Below, piece after piece: positions 9,087 through 16,780 of a stretch of DNA of 64,000 nucleotides. Position 1 is the stretch's first letter. The number at the start of each line of letters is the position of its first letter. This DNA is from Candidatus Accumulibacter affinis. GTDB lineage: Bacteria > Pseudomonadota > Gammaproteobacteria > Burkholderiales > Rhodocyclaceae. The DNA is taken from the NCBI GenBank assembly GCA_016713625.1, contig JADJOT010000008.1:62001-126000 (forward strand), read 5' to 3'. Below the pieces are notes generated by a model, which had not been told where the DNA came from, did no database searches, and saw nothing but the letters and a program-made list of their open reading frames with translations. The translations under genes were made by a program, and so were the position numbers.

Positions 9087-9605
9087 GCACTGCAAAAGGC
9101 GCAACGCGTTAATGAAGAGATCAACGCACCGGAAGTCCGTCTCGTCGGTCTGGACGGCGAGCAACTGGGAGTCATGAGTGTCAGGGCAGCATTGGCACTG
9201 GCCGAGGAAGCGGGAGTCGACCTGGTCGAAATCGCGCCGATGGCGCAGCCGCCGGTTTGTCGGATCGTTGATTTTGGCAAGTTCAAGTACCAGGAACAGA
9301 AGCGTCAGCATGAGCAAAAGCTCAAGCAGAAGCAGGTGCAGGTGAAGGAAGTGAAGTTTCGTCCGGGCACCGACGAGAACGACTACCAGATCAAGCTGCG
9401 CAACATGACGCGCTTTCTCGAGGAAGAAGACAAGGTCAAAGTGACCTTGCGCTTCCGGGGTCGGGAAATGGCGCACCAGGATATTGGTATGCGTCAGATC
9501 GAGCGTATCCGGGGCGATCTGCAGGAACTCGCAGTGGTTGAGCAGATGCCGAAGATGGAAGGCCGTCAGATGGTCATGGTGCTGACGCCGAGCAAGAAGA
9601 AGTAG
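9084..9605 (+). CDS. infC: Translation initiation factor IF-3 (AUC start codon)
   Basis: IF-3 binds the 30S subunit and rejects non-canonical start codons and non-initiator tRNA. Read from the ATC at 9084 it is 173 residues, close to the 180 of E. coli, beginning MALQKAQRVNEEI and continuing through the conserved VRLVGLDGEQLG. The N-domain motif VDLVEIAPMAQPPVCRIVDF is followed by a Lys/Gln-rich linker and the C-domain starting VKEVKFRPGTDENDY. infC genes elsewhere use rare starts such as AUU so that IF-3 limits its own synthesis; the same is inferred here. Confidence 0.92.
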   Translation: MALQKAQRVNEEINAPEVRLVGLDGEQLGVMSVRAALALAEEAGVDLVEIAPMAQPPVCRIVDFGKFKYQEQKRQHEQKLKQKQVQVKEVKFRPGTDENDYQIKLRNMTRFLEEEDKVKVTLRFRGREMAHQDIGMRQIERIRGDLQELAVVEQMPKMEGRQMVMVLTPSKKK

Positions 9606-9683
9606 TCACAGAGACCACTTGTGGCAACCAGAACCAAGTGCTGACAGGTCGCAAGTGCTCCCGTCGGGGGACACCTGGCAGCA

Positions 9684-9699
9684 TGTTTATAAACAGGAG
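9684..9699 (+). promoter_or_regulatory. Palindrome overlapping the rpmI ribosome site
   Basis: TGTTTATAAACA (9684-9695) is a perfect 12-bp palindrome directly abutting the GGAG ribosome site of rpmI (9696-9699). In E. coli, L20 represses rpmI-rplT by binding the rpmI leader RNA. The 100-base gap between infC and rpmI could hold an equivalent element, but I cannot show a matching L20 fold. Confidence 0.3.
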
Positions 9700-9705
9700 C
9701 ATACA

Positions 9706-9903
9706 ATGCCCAAGATGAAGACCAAGAGTGGAGCAAAAAAACGCTTCACGATCAGTCCGAGCGGCCGCATCAAGCGCTCGCATGCCTTCAAGCGACACAT
9801 TTTGACCAAGAAGGACACCAAGACCAAGCGCCAGTTACGCGGCGTGACCGAGGTGCATGCCTCTGACAAGGCCATGGTTCGTGCCATGTTGCCTTACGCT
9901 TAA
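9706..9903 (+). CDS. rpmI: 50S ribosomal protein L35
   Basis: A 65-residue, very basic protein of the large ribosomal subunit. The sequence begins MPKMKTKSGAKKRF and ends KAMVRAMLPYA, normal for the family. The frame is open further upstream, but the family start at 9706 has an AGGAG site. It sits between infC and rplT as in most proteobacteria. Confidence 0.97.
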   Translation: MPKMKTKSGAKKRFTISPSGRIKRSHAFKRHILTKKDTKTKRQLRGVTEVHASDKAMVRAMLPYA

Positions 9904-9914
9904 GGAGAGCACAG

Positions 9915-10274
9915 ATGCCTCGCGTCAAACGTGGTGTAACGGCGCACGCGCGCCACAAGAAAATCCTCGCCCTGGCCAAGGGCTACCGCGGTCGTCGTAA
10001 TAACGTCTATCGGGTCGCCAAGCAGGCAGTCATGAAGGCCGGCCAGTACGCGTACCGTGATCGTCGCCAGAGAAAGCGCCAGTTTCGCAGCCTCTGGATT
10101 GCCCGGATCAACGCGGCGGCCAGGGAAGTCGGTATGAAATACAGTACCTTCATGAATGGTCTCAAGAAGGCGCAGATCGAGGTCGACCGCAAGGTGCTGG
10201 CCGATCTCGCTGTTTTCGACAAGCCGGCTTTCGCGGCTTTGGCCGTGCAGGCCAAAGCCCAACTCGACGCTTAG
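9915..10274 (+). CDS. rplT: 50S ribosomal protein L20
   Basis: A 119-residue ribosomal protein needed early in 50S assembly, and a known translational repressor of its own operon in E. coli. It has the typical N-terminus MPRVKRGVTAHARHKK, the GYRGRRNNVYRVAKQAVMKA block and the globular C-domain. It starts 11 bases after rpmI with a GGAG site. The hairpin at 10292 follows its stop by 17 bases. Confidence 0.98.
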   Translation: MPRVKRGVTAHARHKKILALAKGYRGRRNNVYRVAKQAVMKAGQYAYRDRRQRKRQFRSLWIARINAAAREVGMKYSTFMNGLKKAQIEVDRKVLADLAVFDKPAFAALAVQAKAQLDA

Positions 10275-10291
10275 GCTTGACGGGTGTCAAG

Positions 10292-10317
10292 AAAGGAGGC
10301 GCGAGCCTCCTTTTTTT
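10292..10317 (+). terminator. Intrinsic terminator/attenuator between rplT and pheS
   Basis: A 9-bp perfect stem (10292-10300 with 10305-10313) capped by a GCGA tetraloop, with a run of seven T in total at its 3' side. It ends 9 bases before the pheS ATG. The gap of 17 bases after rplT is too short for a Phe-rich leader peptide like that of E. coli pheST, so it probably just reduces read-through into pheST. Confidence 0.7.
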
Positions 10318-10326
10318 CGGTGAACC

Positions 10327-11373
10327 ATGCACAACATCGATCAAATAGTCCAGGCAGCTACGGCCGCCTTTGCGGCGACCGCTGATCCGGACGCGCTTGA
10401 GCAGATCAAGGCCGGGTATCTGGGCAAGAGCGGCCAGATACCCGGGTTGCTGAAGGGGCTGGCCAAGCTGCCGCCAGACGAGCGCAAATTGCTTGGGGCG
10501 GCGATCAATCGCGCCAAGGATGCCATTGCAGCAGCACTCAACGCCCGTCGCGAGGCGATTCAACTGCTGGCACTCGAAGGCCGCCTGGCCGAAGAGGCTC
10601 TGGACGTGACCTTGCCGGGTCGCGGTCAATCACGCGGCGGTCTGCATCCGGTCACCCGCACGCTCGAACGTATTGAGGCACTTTTCCGTTCGATCGGGTT
10701 TGCGGTGGCCGACGGCCCCGAGATCGAGTCTGACTTTCAGAACTTCACGGCCTTGAACACCCCCGCCGACCATCCGGCACGCTCGATGCACGACACCTTC
10801 TATTTGCAGGACGAGGCAGGTGGCGTTGCGGAAGGCGTATTGCTGCGAACTCATACCAGTCCAATCCAGGTCCGCTACATGCAGGCGCATGTTGCCAGAC
10901 ACGCTGGCCTGGCAACGATGCCGGAGATTCGCGTGATTGCGCCAGGGCGGGTTTATCGCGTGGACTCCGATGCGACACATTCGCCGATGTTTCATCAAGT
11001 CGAAGGTCTGTGGATCGGCGAGAACGTCAGCTTTGCTGACCTGAAGGGCGTCATCAGCGATTTCCTGCGCCGCTTCTTCGAAAACGAAGATCTGCAGGTG
11101 CGTTTCCGTCCGTCATTCTTTCCGTTTACCGAGCCGTCGGCCGAGATCGACATGGCCTTCATGAGTGGCGCTCTGAAGGGCCGCTGGCTGGAAATTGCCG
11201 GTTGCGGGATGGTGCACCCGAACGTCCTGCGGCACGTGAACATCGATCCCGAGAAGTACCTCGGTTTCGCCTTTGGCATGGGACCGGATCGCCTGACCAT
11301 GCTGCGTTATGGGGTCAATGACCTGCGCCTGTTCTTTGACGGTGACCTGCGCTTCCTGCGCCAGTTCGTATGA
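10327..11373 (+). CDS. pheS: Phenylalanyl-tRNA synthetase alpha subunit
   Basis: Catalytic alpha subunit of the heterotetrameric enzyme. N-terminal coiled coil (about residues 1-85), then the class II core with DATHSPMFHQVEG (motif 2), a TEPSAEIDM-type segment and the final GMGPDRLTMLRYG (motif 3). The length of 348 residues is normal. The ribosome site is weak and lies directly after the terminator-like hairpin, so expression may depend on read-through from rplT. Confidence 0.97.
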   Translation: MHNIDQIVQAATAAFAATADPDALEQIKAGYLGKSGQIPGLLKGLAKLPPDERKLLGAAINRAKDAIAAALNARREAIQLLALEGRLAEEALDVTLPGRGQSRGGLHPVTRTLERIEALFRSIGFAVADGPEIESDFQNFTALNTPADHPARSMHDTFYLQDEAGGVAEGVLLRTHTSPIQVRYMQAHVARHAGLATMPEIRVIAPGRVYRVDSDATHSPMFHQVEGLWIGENVSFADLKGVISDFLRRFFENEDLQVRFRPSFFPFTEPSAEIDMAFMSGALKGRWLEIAGCGMVHPNVLRHVNIDPEKYLGFAFGMGPDRLTMLRYGVNDLRLFFDGDLRFLRQFV

Positions 11374-11401
11374 TGGCGCTTCCTTCTGACATCGAGCGTT
11401 C

Positions 11402-13777
11402 ATGAAATTCTCTGAATCCTGGCTTCGCAGCTTCGTCGATCCCGTCTGCTCGGGACACGAGTTCTCGCACCTGTTGACCATGGCTGGCCTCGAAGTCGAG
11501 GAAGAAGAAACCGTCGCTCCGGCCTTCGACAAGGTGGTCGTGGGGCAGGTGCTGACCGTCGCCAGGCATCCGGATGCCGATCGCCTCAACGTTTGCGAGG
11601 TCGATGTCGGCAGTGGCGAGGCGTTGCGGATCGTCTGCGGCGCGCCGAATGCTGCCCCGGGGATCAAGGTTCCCTGCGCCCTGCCCGGTGCCGAGTTGCC
11701 CGGGGGTTTCCGAATCAAGATCGCCAGGGTGCGCGGCGTCGAGTCTTCGGGCATGCTCTGCTCGGCAAAGGAACTGGGCCTCGCGGAAGACGCTGCGGGC
11801 TTGCTGCTGCTGACCGGCGATGCGCCAGTCGGCGAGGACATCCGCCGCTATCTCGACCTCGATGATCGTCTGCTGACTCTCAAGCTGACGCCAAACCGTG
11901 CAGATTGCCTGTCACTGGAAGGGGTCGCTCGCGAGGTCTCGGCGCTGACCGGGGCAACTGCCCGGTTCACGTCGGTCGAGCCCGTAGCCGTGACGATCGC
12001 CACGCAACGCGCAGTCGTGCTTGACGCCCCCGACGCCTGCCCGCGCTACTGCGGCCGGGTGATCGCCGGGGTGGACGCCAGGGCCGTGACTCCCGCCTGG
12101 ATGCGCCGCCGCCTAGAACGCAGCGGTGTTCGCCCGATTTCGGCGCTGGTCGATATCACCAATTACGTGATGCTCGAAGTGGGGCAGCCTCTGCATGCGT
12201 TTGACAACACGCGTCTGACCGGGGCCATCCACGTCCGCATGGCGCGCCCGGCGGAGAAGATTCTGCTGCTCAACGAGCAGACGCTGGAACTGCACACCGA
12301 CGTCCTGTTGATCGCTGACGAACAGGGTCCGCTGGCGATGGGCGGCATCATGGGTGGCGAGGACAGTGGCATCACCCTGGCGACGACCGAAGTTTTCCTT
12401 GAAGCGGCATTCTTTTCGCCACCGGCGATTGCCGGCCGTGCGCGTCGCTATGGCTTTGTTTCGGACGCCGCGCATCGTTTCGAGCGTGGTGTCGATTTTG
12501 CAGGCACGCAGCGGGCACTCGAACGCGCCACGCGGCTGGTTCTGGATGTTTGTGGCGGTCGCGCCGGTCCGCTGAGCGAGGCGCTGGCAAGTTTGCCGGA
12601 GCGCCGGCCCGTTCGCCTGCGTCCGGCGCGTGTCGCCAAGGTCCTTGGCCTGTCGTTTACCAGCGAGCGCATCGGTGAGCTGTTTGCGCGTCTCGATTTC
12701 CCCTACAGCCGCGACGGCGACGACTTCATCGTGACGCCGCCAAGTTATCGCTTCGACATCGCGATCGAGGAAGATCTGATCGAGGAGATCGCCCGCCTGC
12801 ATGGCTACGAGAACATTCCGTCGCCGGCACCTTGCGGCCAGCTGTCGATGTTGCCGCAGACCGAGCAGGTTCGGCCACTGGCCCGGGTTCGGCAGATGCT
12901 GGCAGACTGCGGTTATCAGGAAGTGGTTAACTTTGCCTTTGTCGAAGAAGGGTGGGAAGCCGATTTCGCCGCCAACGAGCATTTGATCCGTTTGGCCAAT
13001 CCGATCGCCAGCCAGTTGAGCGTGATGCGCTCGTCCCTGATCGGCGGGCTGGTGGCCAATCTGACAAGCAACCTCAAGCGCCGGCAGAGTCGCGTGCGCC
13101 TGTTTGAAACCGGACGCTGTTTTTTTCGTGATCGGCAGGGTGGCCCGGTGGCAGGTTTTCGGCAGCCGTGGAAACTCAGCACCCTGGCTTACGGAACGGC
13201 ACTTCCCGAGCAGTGGGGCTGTGCGGCGCGCAACGTTGATTTCTTTGACGTCAAGGCCGATCTGGAACTGTTGCTCGCCCCGCTGGCCGCAAGTTTCGCC
13301 AAGGCCGTGCATCCGGCACTGCATCCTGGCCGCAGTGCACGCGTCTCGGTGGCTGGCAAGGTGATTGGTTTTGTTGGCGAATTGCATCCGCGCTGGCAGC
13401 AAAAATACGAGCTGCCGCTGGCGCCGGTGCTTTGCGAAGTCGATCTCGATGCCGTGACCATGGCCAGACTTCCACAGTATGCCGACGTTTCCCGTCAGCC
13501 GCTGGTCATACGCGACCTGGCGGTGGTCGTCGATCATGCCCTGGAAGTCAAGCAGCTAATCGATGGATTGACCGGCAATCGTCCCGCCATCGTGCGCGAT
13601 ATTCATTTGTTCGACGTCTATGCCGGGCGCGGGGTGGATGCCGGCAAGAAAAGCCTTGCCTTCCGTATAGTGATGCAAGATACTCAAAAAACATTGCTCG
13701 AAGCTGAAGTTGACGCCGCCATGCAGCAGCTGGTGGCCTATCTGCAAGAGGCATTTGCAGCGCAGCTGCGCGTCTGA
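11402..13777 (+). CDS. pheT: Phenylalanyl-tRNA synthetase beta subunit
   Basis: Beta subunit of the same enzyme, with editing and tRNA-binding roles. At 791 residues it has the N-terminal MKFSESWLRSFVDP, an OB-fold tRNA-binding domain (about 40-148, with HPDADRLNVCEVDVG), B3/B4 editing domain, B5 domain, catalytic-like core, and a C-terminal FDX-ACB anticodon domain ending with the AGKKSLAFRIVMQDTQKTL segment. It starts 28 bases after pheS and is followed closely by ihfA, the classical order. Confidence 0.97.
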   Translation: MKFSESWLRSFVDPVCSGHEFSHLLTMAGLEVEEEETVAPAFDKVVVGQVLTVARHPDADRLNVCEVDVGSGEALRIVCGAPNAAPGIKVPCALPGAELPGGFRIKIARVRGVESSGMLCSAKELGLAEDAAGLLLLTGDAPVGEDIRRYLDLDDRLLTLKLTPNRADCLSLEGVAREVSALTGATARFTSVEPVAVTIATQRAVVLDAPDACPRYCGRVIAGVDARAVTPAWMRRRLERSGVRPISALVDITNYVMLEVGQPLHAFDNTRLTGAIHVRMARPAEKILLLNEQTLELHTDVLLIADEQGPLAMGGIMGGEDSGITLATTEVFLEAAFFSPPAIAGRARRYGFVSDAAHRFERGVDFAGTQRALERATRLVLDVCGGRAGPLSEALASLPERRPVRLRPARVAKVLGLSFTSERIGELFARLDFPYSRDGDDFIVTPPSYRFDIAIEEDLIEEIARLHGYENIPSPAPCGQLSMLPQTEQVRPLARVRQMLADCGYQEVVNFAFVEEGWEADFAANEHLIRLANPIASQLSVMRSSLIGGLVANLTSNLKRRQSRVRLFETGRCFFRDRQGGPVAGFRQPWKLSTLAYGTALPEQWGCAARNVDFFDVKADLELLLAPLAASFAKAVHPALHPGRSARVSVAGKVIGFVGELHPRWQQKYELPLAPVLCEVDLDAVTMARLPQYADVSRQPLVIRDLAVVVDHALEVKQLIDGLTGNRPAIVRDIHLFDVYAGRGVDAGKKSLAFRIVMQDTQKTLLEAEVDAAMQQLVAYLQEAFAAQLRV

Positions 13778-13789
13778 GAAGGGGGAGGA

Positions 13790-14092
13790 ATGACGCTTAC
13801 CAAAGCAGAACTCGCGGACCTTTTGTTCGAGAAGGTCGGCCTCAACAAGCGTGAAGCCAAAGACATGGTTGAGGCTTTTTTCGAAGAAATCCGCAACGCA
13901 CTGGAACGTGGTGATGGCGTCAAGCTTTCCGGTTTCGGCAATTTTCAGCTGCGCGACAAGCCGCAGCGGCCAGGCCGCAATCCAAAAACCGGTGAAGAAA
14001 TCCCGATCACGGCGCGACGAGTCGTTACTTTTCATGCCAGTCAGAAACTGAAGGCCGAGGTGGAGCACGCTTATGATGGAAGTCAGTCATAA
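13790..14092 (+). CDS. ihfA: Integration host factor alpha subunit
   Basis: A 100-residue HU/IHF-family DNA-bending protein. The family signature GFGNFQLRDKPQRPGRNPKTG includes the proline region that intercalates DNA. The N-terminal MTLTKAELADLLFEKVGLNKREAK is typical of the alpha subunit, as is its place after pheT. A GGGGGAGG site precedes the ATG. Its end overlaps the next gene by 20 bases. Confidence 0.96.
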   Translation: MTLTKAELADLLFEKVGLNKREAKDMVEAFFEEIRNALERGDGVKLSGFGNFQLRDKPQRPGRNPKTGEEIPITARRVVTFHASQKLKAEVEHAYDGSQS

Positions 14093-14441
14093 AGAACCGG
14101 GGCAGGAGCCTTTGCCGGCCATTCCAGCCAAGAGGTACTTCACGATTGGCGAGGTCAGTGAGTTGTGCGGCGTCAAGCCGCATGTCCTGCGCTATTGGGA
14201 GCAGGAATTCTCGCAGCTCAGGCCGGTGAAGCGTCGGGGCAACCGCCGTTATTATCAGCACCATGAAGTACTGCTGGTCCGTCGCATCCGCGAACTTCTT
14301 TATAGTCAGGGTTTTACGATCAGTGGCGCGCGCAACCGCCTGGACGACGCCGAGCCCGAGGCGGATGCCAATGCGTCTGCCTTGACGCCAGAAATGCTAC
14401 GTGCCGAGTTGTTGAGCATTGTAGAAATGCTGCGGCTATGA
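14073..14441 (+). CDS. MerR-family transcriptional regulator
   Basis: A 122-residue regulator with one MerR winged helix at residues 21-90 (RYFTIGEVSELCGVKPHVLRYWE, then RRGNRRYYQ and the LLYSQGFTI stretch). The C-terminal part is short and has no metal-binding cysteines, so a CueR/ZntR-type metal sensor is unlikely. It is the usual last gene of pheST-ihfA operons in beta- and gammaproteobacteria; its targets are unknown to me. The start may be either ATG of the ATGATG at 14073. It overlaps ihfA by 20 bases. Confidence 0.9.
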   Translation: MMEVSHKEPGQEPLPAIPAKRYFTIGEVSELCGVKPHVLRYWEQEFSQLRPVKRRGNRRYYQHHEVLLVRRIRELLYSQGFTISGARNRLDDAEPEADANASALTPEMLRAELLSIVEMLRL

Positions 14442-14465
14442 CGGACTCGTGGCAGCGTTTTCGGG

Positions 14466-14471
14466 TATAAT
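14466..14471 (+). promoter_or_regulatory. -10 element for tRNA-Pro
   Basis: A perfect TATAAT, 11 bases before the tRNA 5' end. No convincing -35 at the right spacing. The position fits a dedicated tRNA promoter. Confidence 0.5.
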
Positions 14472-14482
14472 TCCTGGTCTGT

Positions 14483-14559
14483 CGGGGCGTGGCGCAGCCT
14501 GGTAGCGCACTTGCATGGGGTGCAAGGGGTCCCGAGTTCGAATCCCGGCGCCCCGACCA
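14483..14559 (+). tRNA. tRNA-Pro, anticodon GGG
   Basis: A complete 77-base cloverleaf. Acceptor stem CGGGGCG (14483-14489) pairs with 14549-14555, followed by the discriminator A and an encoded CCA (14557-14559). D stem GCGC/GCGC at 14492-14495 and 14505-14508. Anticodon stem CTTGC/GCAAG (14510-14514 and 14522-14526) around the loop ATGGGGT, giving GGG at 14517-14519, which reads CCC and CCU codons. The T arm contains GTTCGAATCC. A promoter -10 lies before it and an intrinsic terminator 19 bases after it, so it is a stand-alone unit. Confidence 0.97.
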
Positions 14560-14578
14560 ATTAAATCAGGAAACAAAG

Positions 14579-14605
14579 AAAACCGGCCATGAGCCGGTTT
14601 TTTTT
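14579..14605 (+). terminator. Intrinsic terminator of tRNA-Pro
   Basis: A 9-bp stem (14579-14587 with 14593-14601) with a 5-base loop and a run of eight T at the 3' side. It directly follows the tRNA. Confidence 0.85.
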
Positions 14606-14710
14606 CGGTACGGTTTGCCGTATGCTTGTCAGCCGTTACCGCATCCCTGCCCTCTACAATCACGAATGGGCTCGCGCGTGTGGTCTTGTTTCGGCGCGGA
14701 ACACCGTCAG

Positions 14711-16584
14711 ATGAAGGCTGATCGCAGTCTGGTCGTGTCAGTGGTCAAGTCAGCAGTCCCTTTCCCATCTCGGGACGGACGGGGTGTCCTGCTACAGCGA
14801 CTCGTCGTGCGCGGATTCGGAAACCTTCCATGGCTGCTGATGCTTGGCCTTGCCCTAGTCAGTACGGTCCACGCCGATTTTCCGAGCCGTCCCGACGTCG
14901 AGAACCCGCTGTTTGAGCCGCGCTTCGAGTCGGTCGGGGTCGGCATCATTCCGCGGCACGTGGTCCCCACGATGGCCCAGGACCGCGCCGGCTTCCTGTG
15001 GATCGCCACCGGCGACGGGCTGGATCGCTTTGACCCGACCAGTGGCAGCTTTTCCCACCATCGGCATTCGAGCCAGACCGACAGCCTGCCCGACGATCGG
15101 GTGCAGGCGCTGCTGGTCGACCGTGAAGGTACGCTGTGGGTGGGGACCTGGGCTGGCTTGAGCCGCCGCCAAGTGGGCAGCGATCACTTCGAGCCCGTTT
15201 TTTCAACCCCTGCGCCCAGAGGAACAATCGCAGCATATGGCTGCGCGGCGCCGATCTGGACCCCGATAGCCCGCTTTTCGTGCCCGATGTGCGCAGCCTG
15301 CTGCAACTGGACCATGGTGAAATCTGGGCTGCTACCCATAAGGGAGGCGTGGCTGTGATGGACGGCGAGTTGCGCGTCACTGGCACTGTGCGACCGCAGG
15401 GCTCAGGGAAAGCCAAGACGGCCGCTCTGGCACTCCAGCCAGCGCCGCGCACGCGCATCGAGGCGATGACTCAGGCTGGCGATGGCACGATTTGGCTGGG
15501 AGCTGATTCCGCGCTCTATCAGTTCGGCCGTAGCCACCGGCAACTGCGTACTCTGCAGCATGCCGGGGGCCTGACGCGGCGCTTGCTGGCAAGTGCCGAC
15601 GGCTCCTTGTGGGTGGGCACGCAGGATGGTGTCTTTCGCGTGCAGCCTGGTACAGCCGAAGTCGTTCGCCTCAGTCAACCGGGTGGACAGCCCCTGCGTG
15701 CTGATATCAACGCCCTTGCCGAGGCGCCTGACGGGAGCGTCTGGGTCGGCAGTGGGAAGGGACTCTTTCGCATCGCGGCCAGTGAAAGCAAACTGCAGCC
15801 TGTGACGACGGAAATGGGTGCCGGCCTCGGCAACCCCAGCGTCATCGGACTTCTGTTCGATCGGCAACATACGCTGTGGGTAGATACCGCAGTGACCGGT
15901 CTGCATCGCCTTCGCCGCTGGGATGGTCAGCGCGCGTCGTTCGAACGGATCAGCGAACGCCACGGCATCGTGAACCGGCCTTTTGGCGGGAATTTGTTGA
16001 AATACGGAGCAAATCTGCGGGACGATGCCGGGCTGGTATTCTTCCTGTTCGACATTGATTTTTTCAAGCAGGTCAACGATCAGCATGGCCATGCGGCGGG
16101 TGATGCCGTGCTCAAGCAAGTGTCTGCTCGTTTGGCCAGGGTGTTTCGCGACACCGATTACCTGGTTCGCTGGGGCGGCGAGGAATTCCTCGTCGTCGCG
16201 CGCGCCACGCCGCACGCGCATGCCGCCGAACTCGCCGAGCGGGCGCGGGCCGCGGTGGCTGATCAGCCGTTCGACCTTGACGATGGCGGATGTTTGTCCC
16301 GGACCTGCTCGATAGGGTTCTGCTGCTTTCCGCTTTCAACAGTCCATGCCGACGCTCTGGGCTGGGATGCGGTGGTGAATATTGCGGATGCGGCGCTCTA
16401 CGCAGTCAAGAGCGCTGGCCGCGATGGCTGGCTGGGAGTGCTCGGTGCTCGCAGCGAATCGGCTGCGGCCTTGCTCACCTGGTCGCGCAGGCCCTTGGCG
16501 GAATGGGCGCGCTCCGGTGACCTGAACGTGGTCTGCTCGCCGGGTCACGGCGGCCTGGCTGCCGTTCAGTGCGAAATGGACTAA
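14711..16584 (+). pseudogene. Broken sensor gene: secreted beta-propeller fused to GGDEF (diguanylate cyclase) remnant
   Basis: The 5' part (from the ATG at 14711) encodes a signal-like hydrophobic stretch (PWLLMLGLALVSTVHA) and two-component-regulator propeller repeats such as FLWIATGDGLDRFDP and TLWVGTWAGLSR. The frame is lost near a T6 run at 15198-15203, and the same repeats go on in the next frame (SLWVGTQDGVFRV, SVWVGSGKGLFRI) to 16584. Adding one T would restore a continuous frame. Past about 16000 the propeller runs straight into a GGDEF domain with an intact RWGGEEF motif but no N-terminal part, and no Y_Y_Y or membrane segment in between, so an internal deletion is likely too. Intact relatives are membrane sensors that make cyclic di-GMP. 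A frame error in the assembly could explain the shift but not the missing domains. Confidence 0.75.
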
Positions 16585-16684
16585 ACCGCGAAAGGGCGGC
16601 GCCGTGAGTTTAGAAGCCTCGAACTCGCAGCCACGCCAGCTGGAGTAGCGGAATCTTCGACTCAATGTGCGGCAAGCGAAGTTT

Positions 16685-16714
16685 TTGCCCGGCTTTGCCG
16701 GTTTTTCGTACAAT
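16685..16714 (+). promoter_or_regulatory. Candidate sigma-70 promoter for gcdH
   Basis: TTGCCC (16685-16690), an 18-base spacer and TACAAT (16709-16714), giving a leader of about 60 bases before the gcdH ATG. The match is moderate. Confidence 0.4.
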
Positions 16715-16780
16715 TCGGGCCGATATGCGCGCGTTGTCGGCGTCTGTGAAGCGCCGCGATGGCTGTCCGAAGGAGGGAGA

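Noticed and set aside
14489..14710. Open frame starting inside tRNA-Pro and running into the sensor gene
   Set aside because: Its first 74 codons are the tRNA, its terminator and spacer read in frame. The sensor remnant more plausibly starts at the ATG at 14711.
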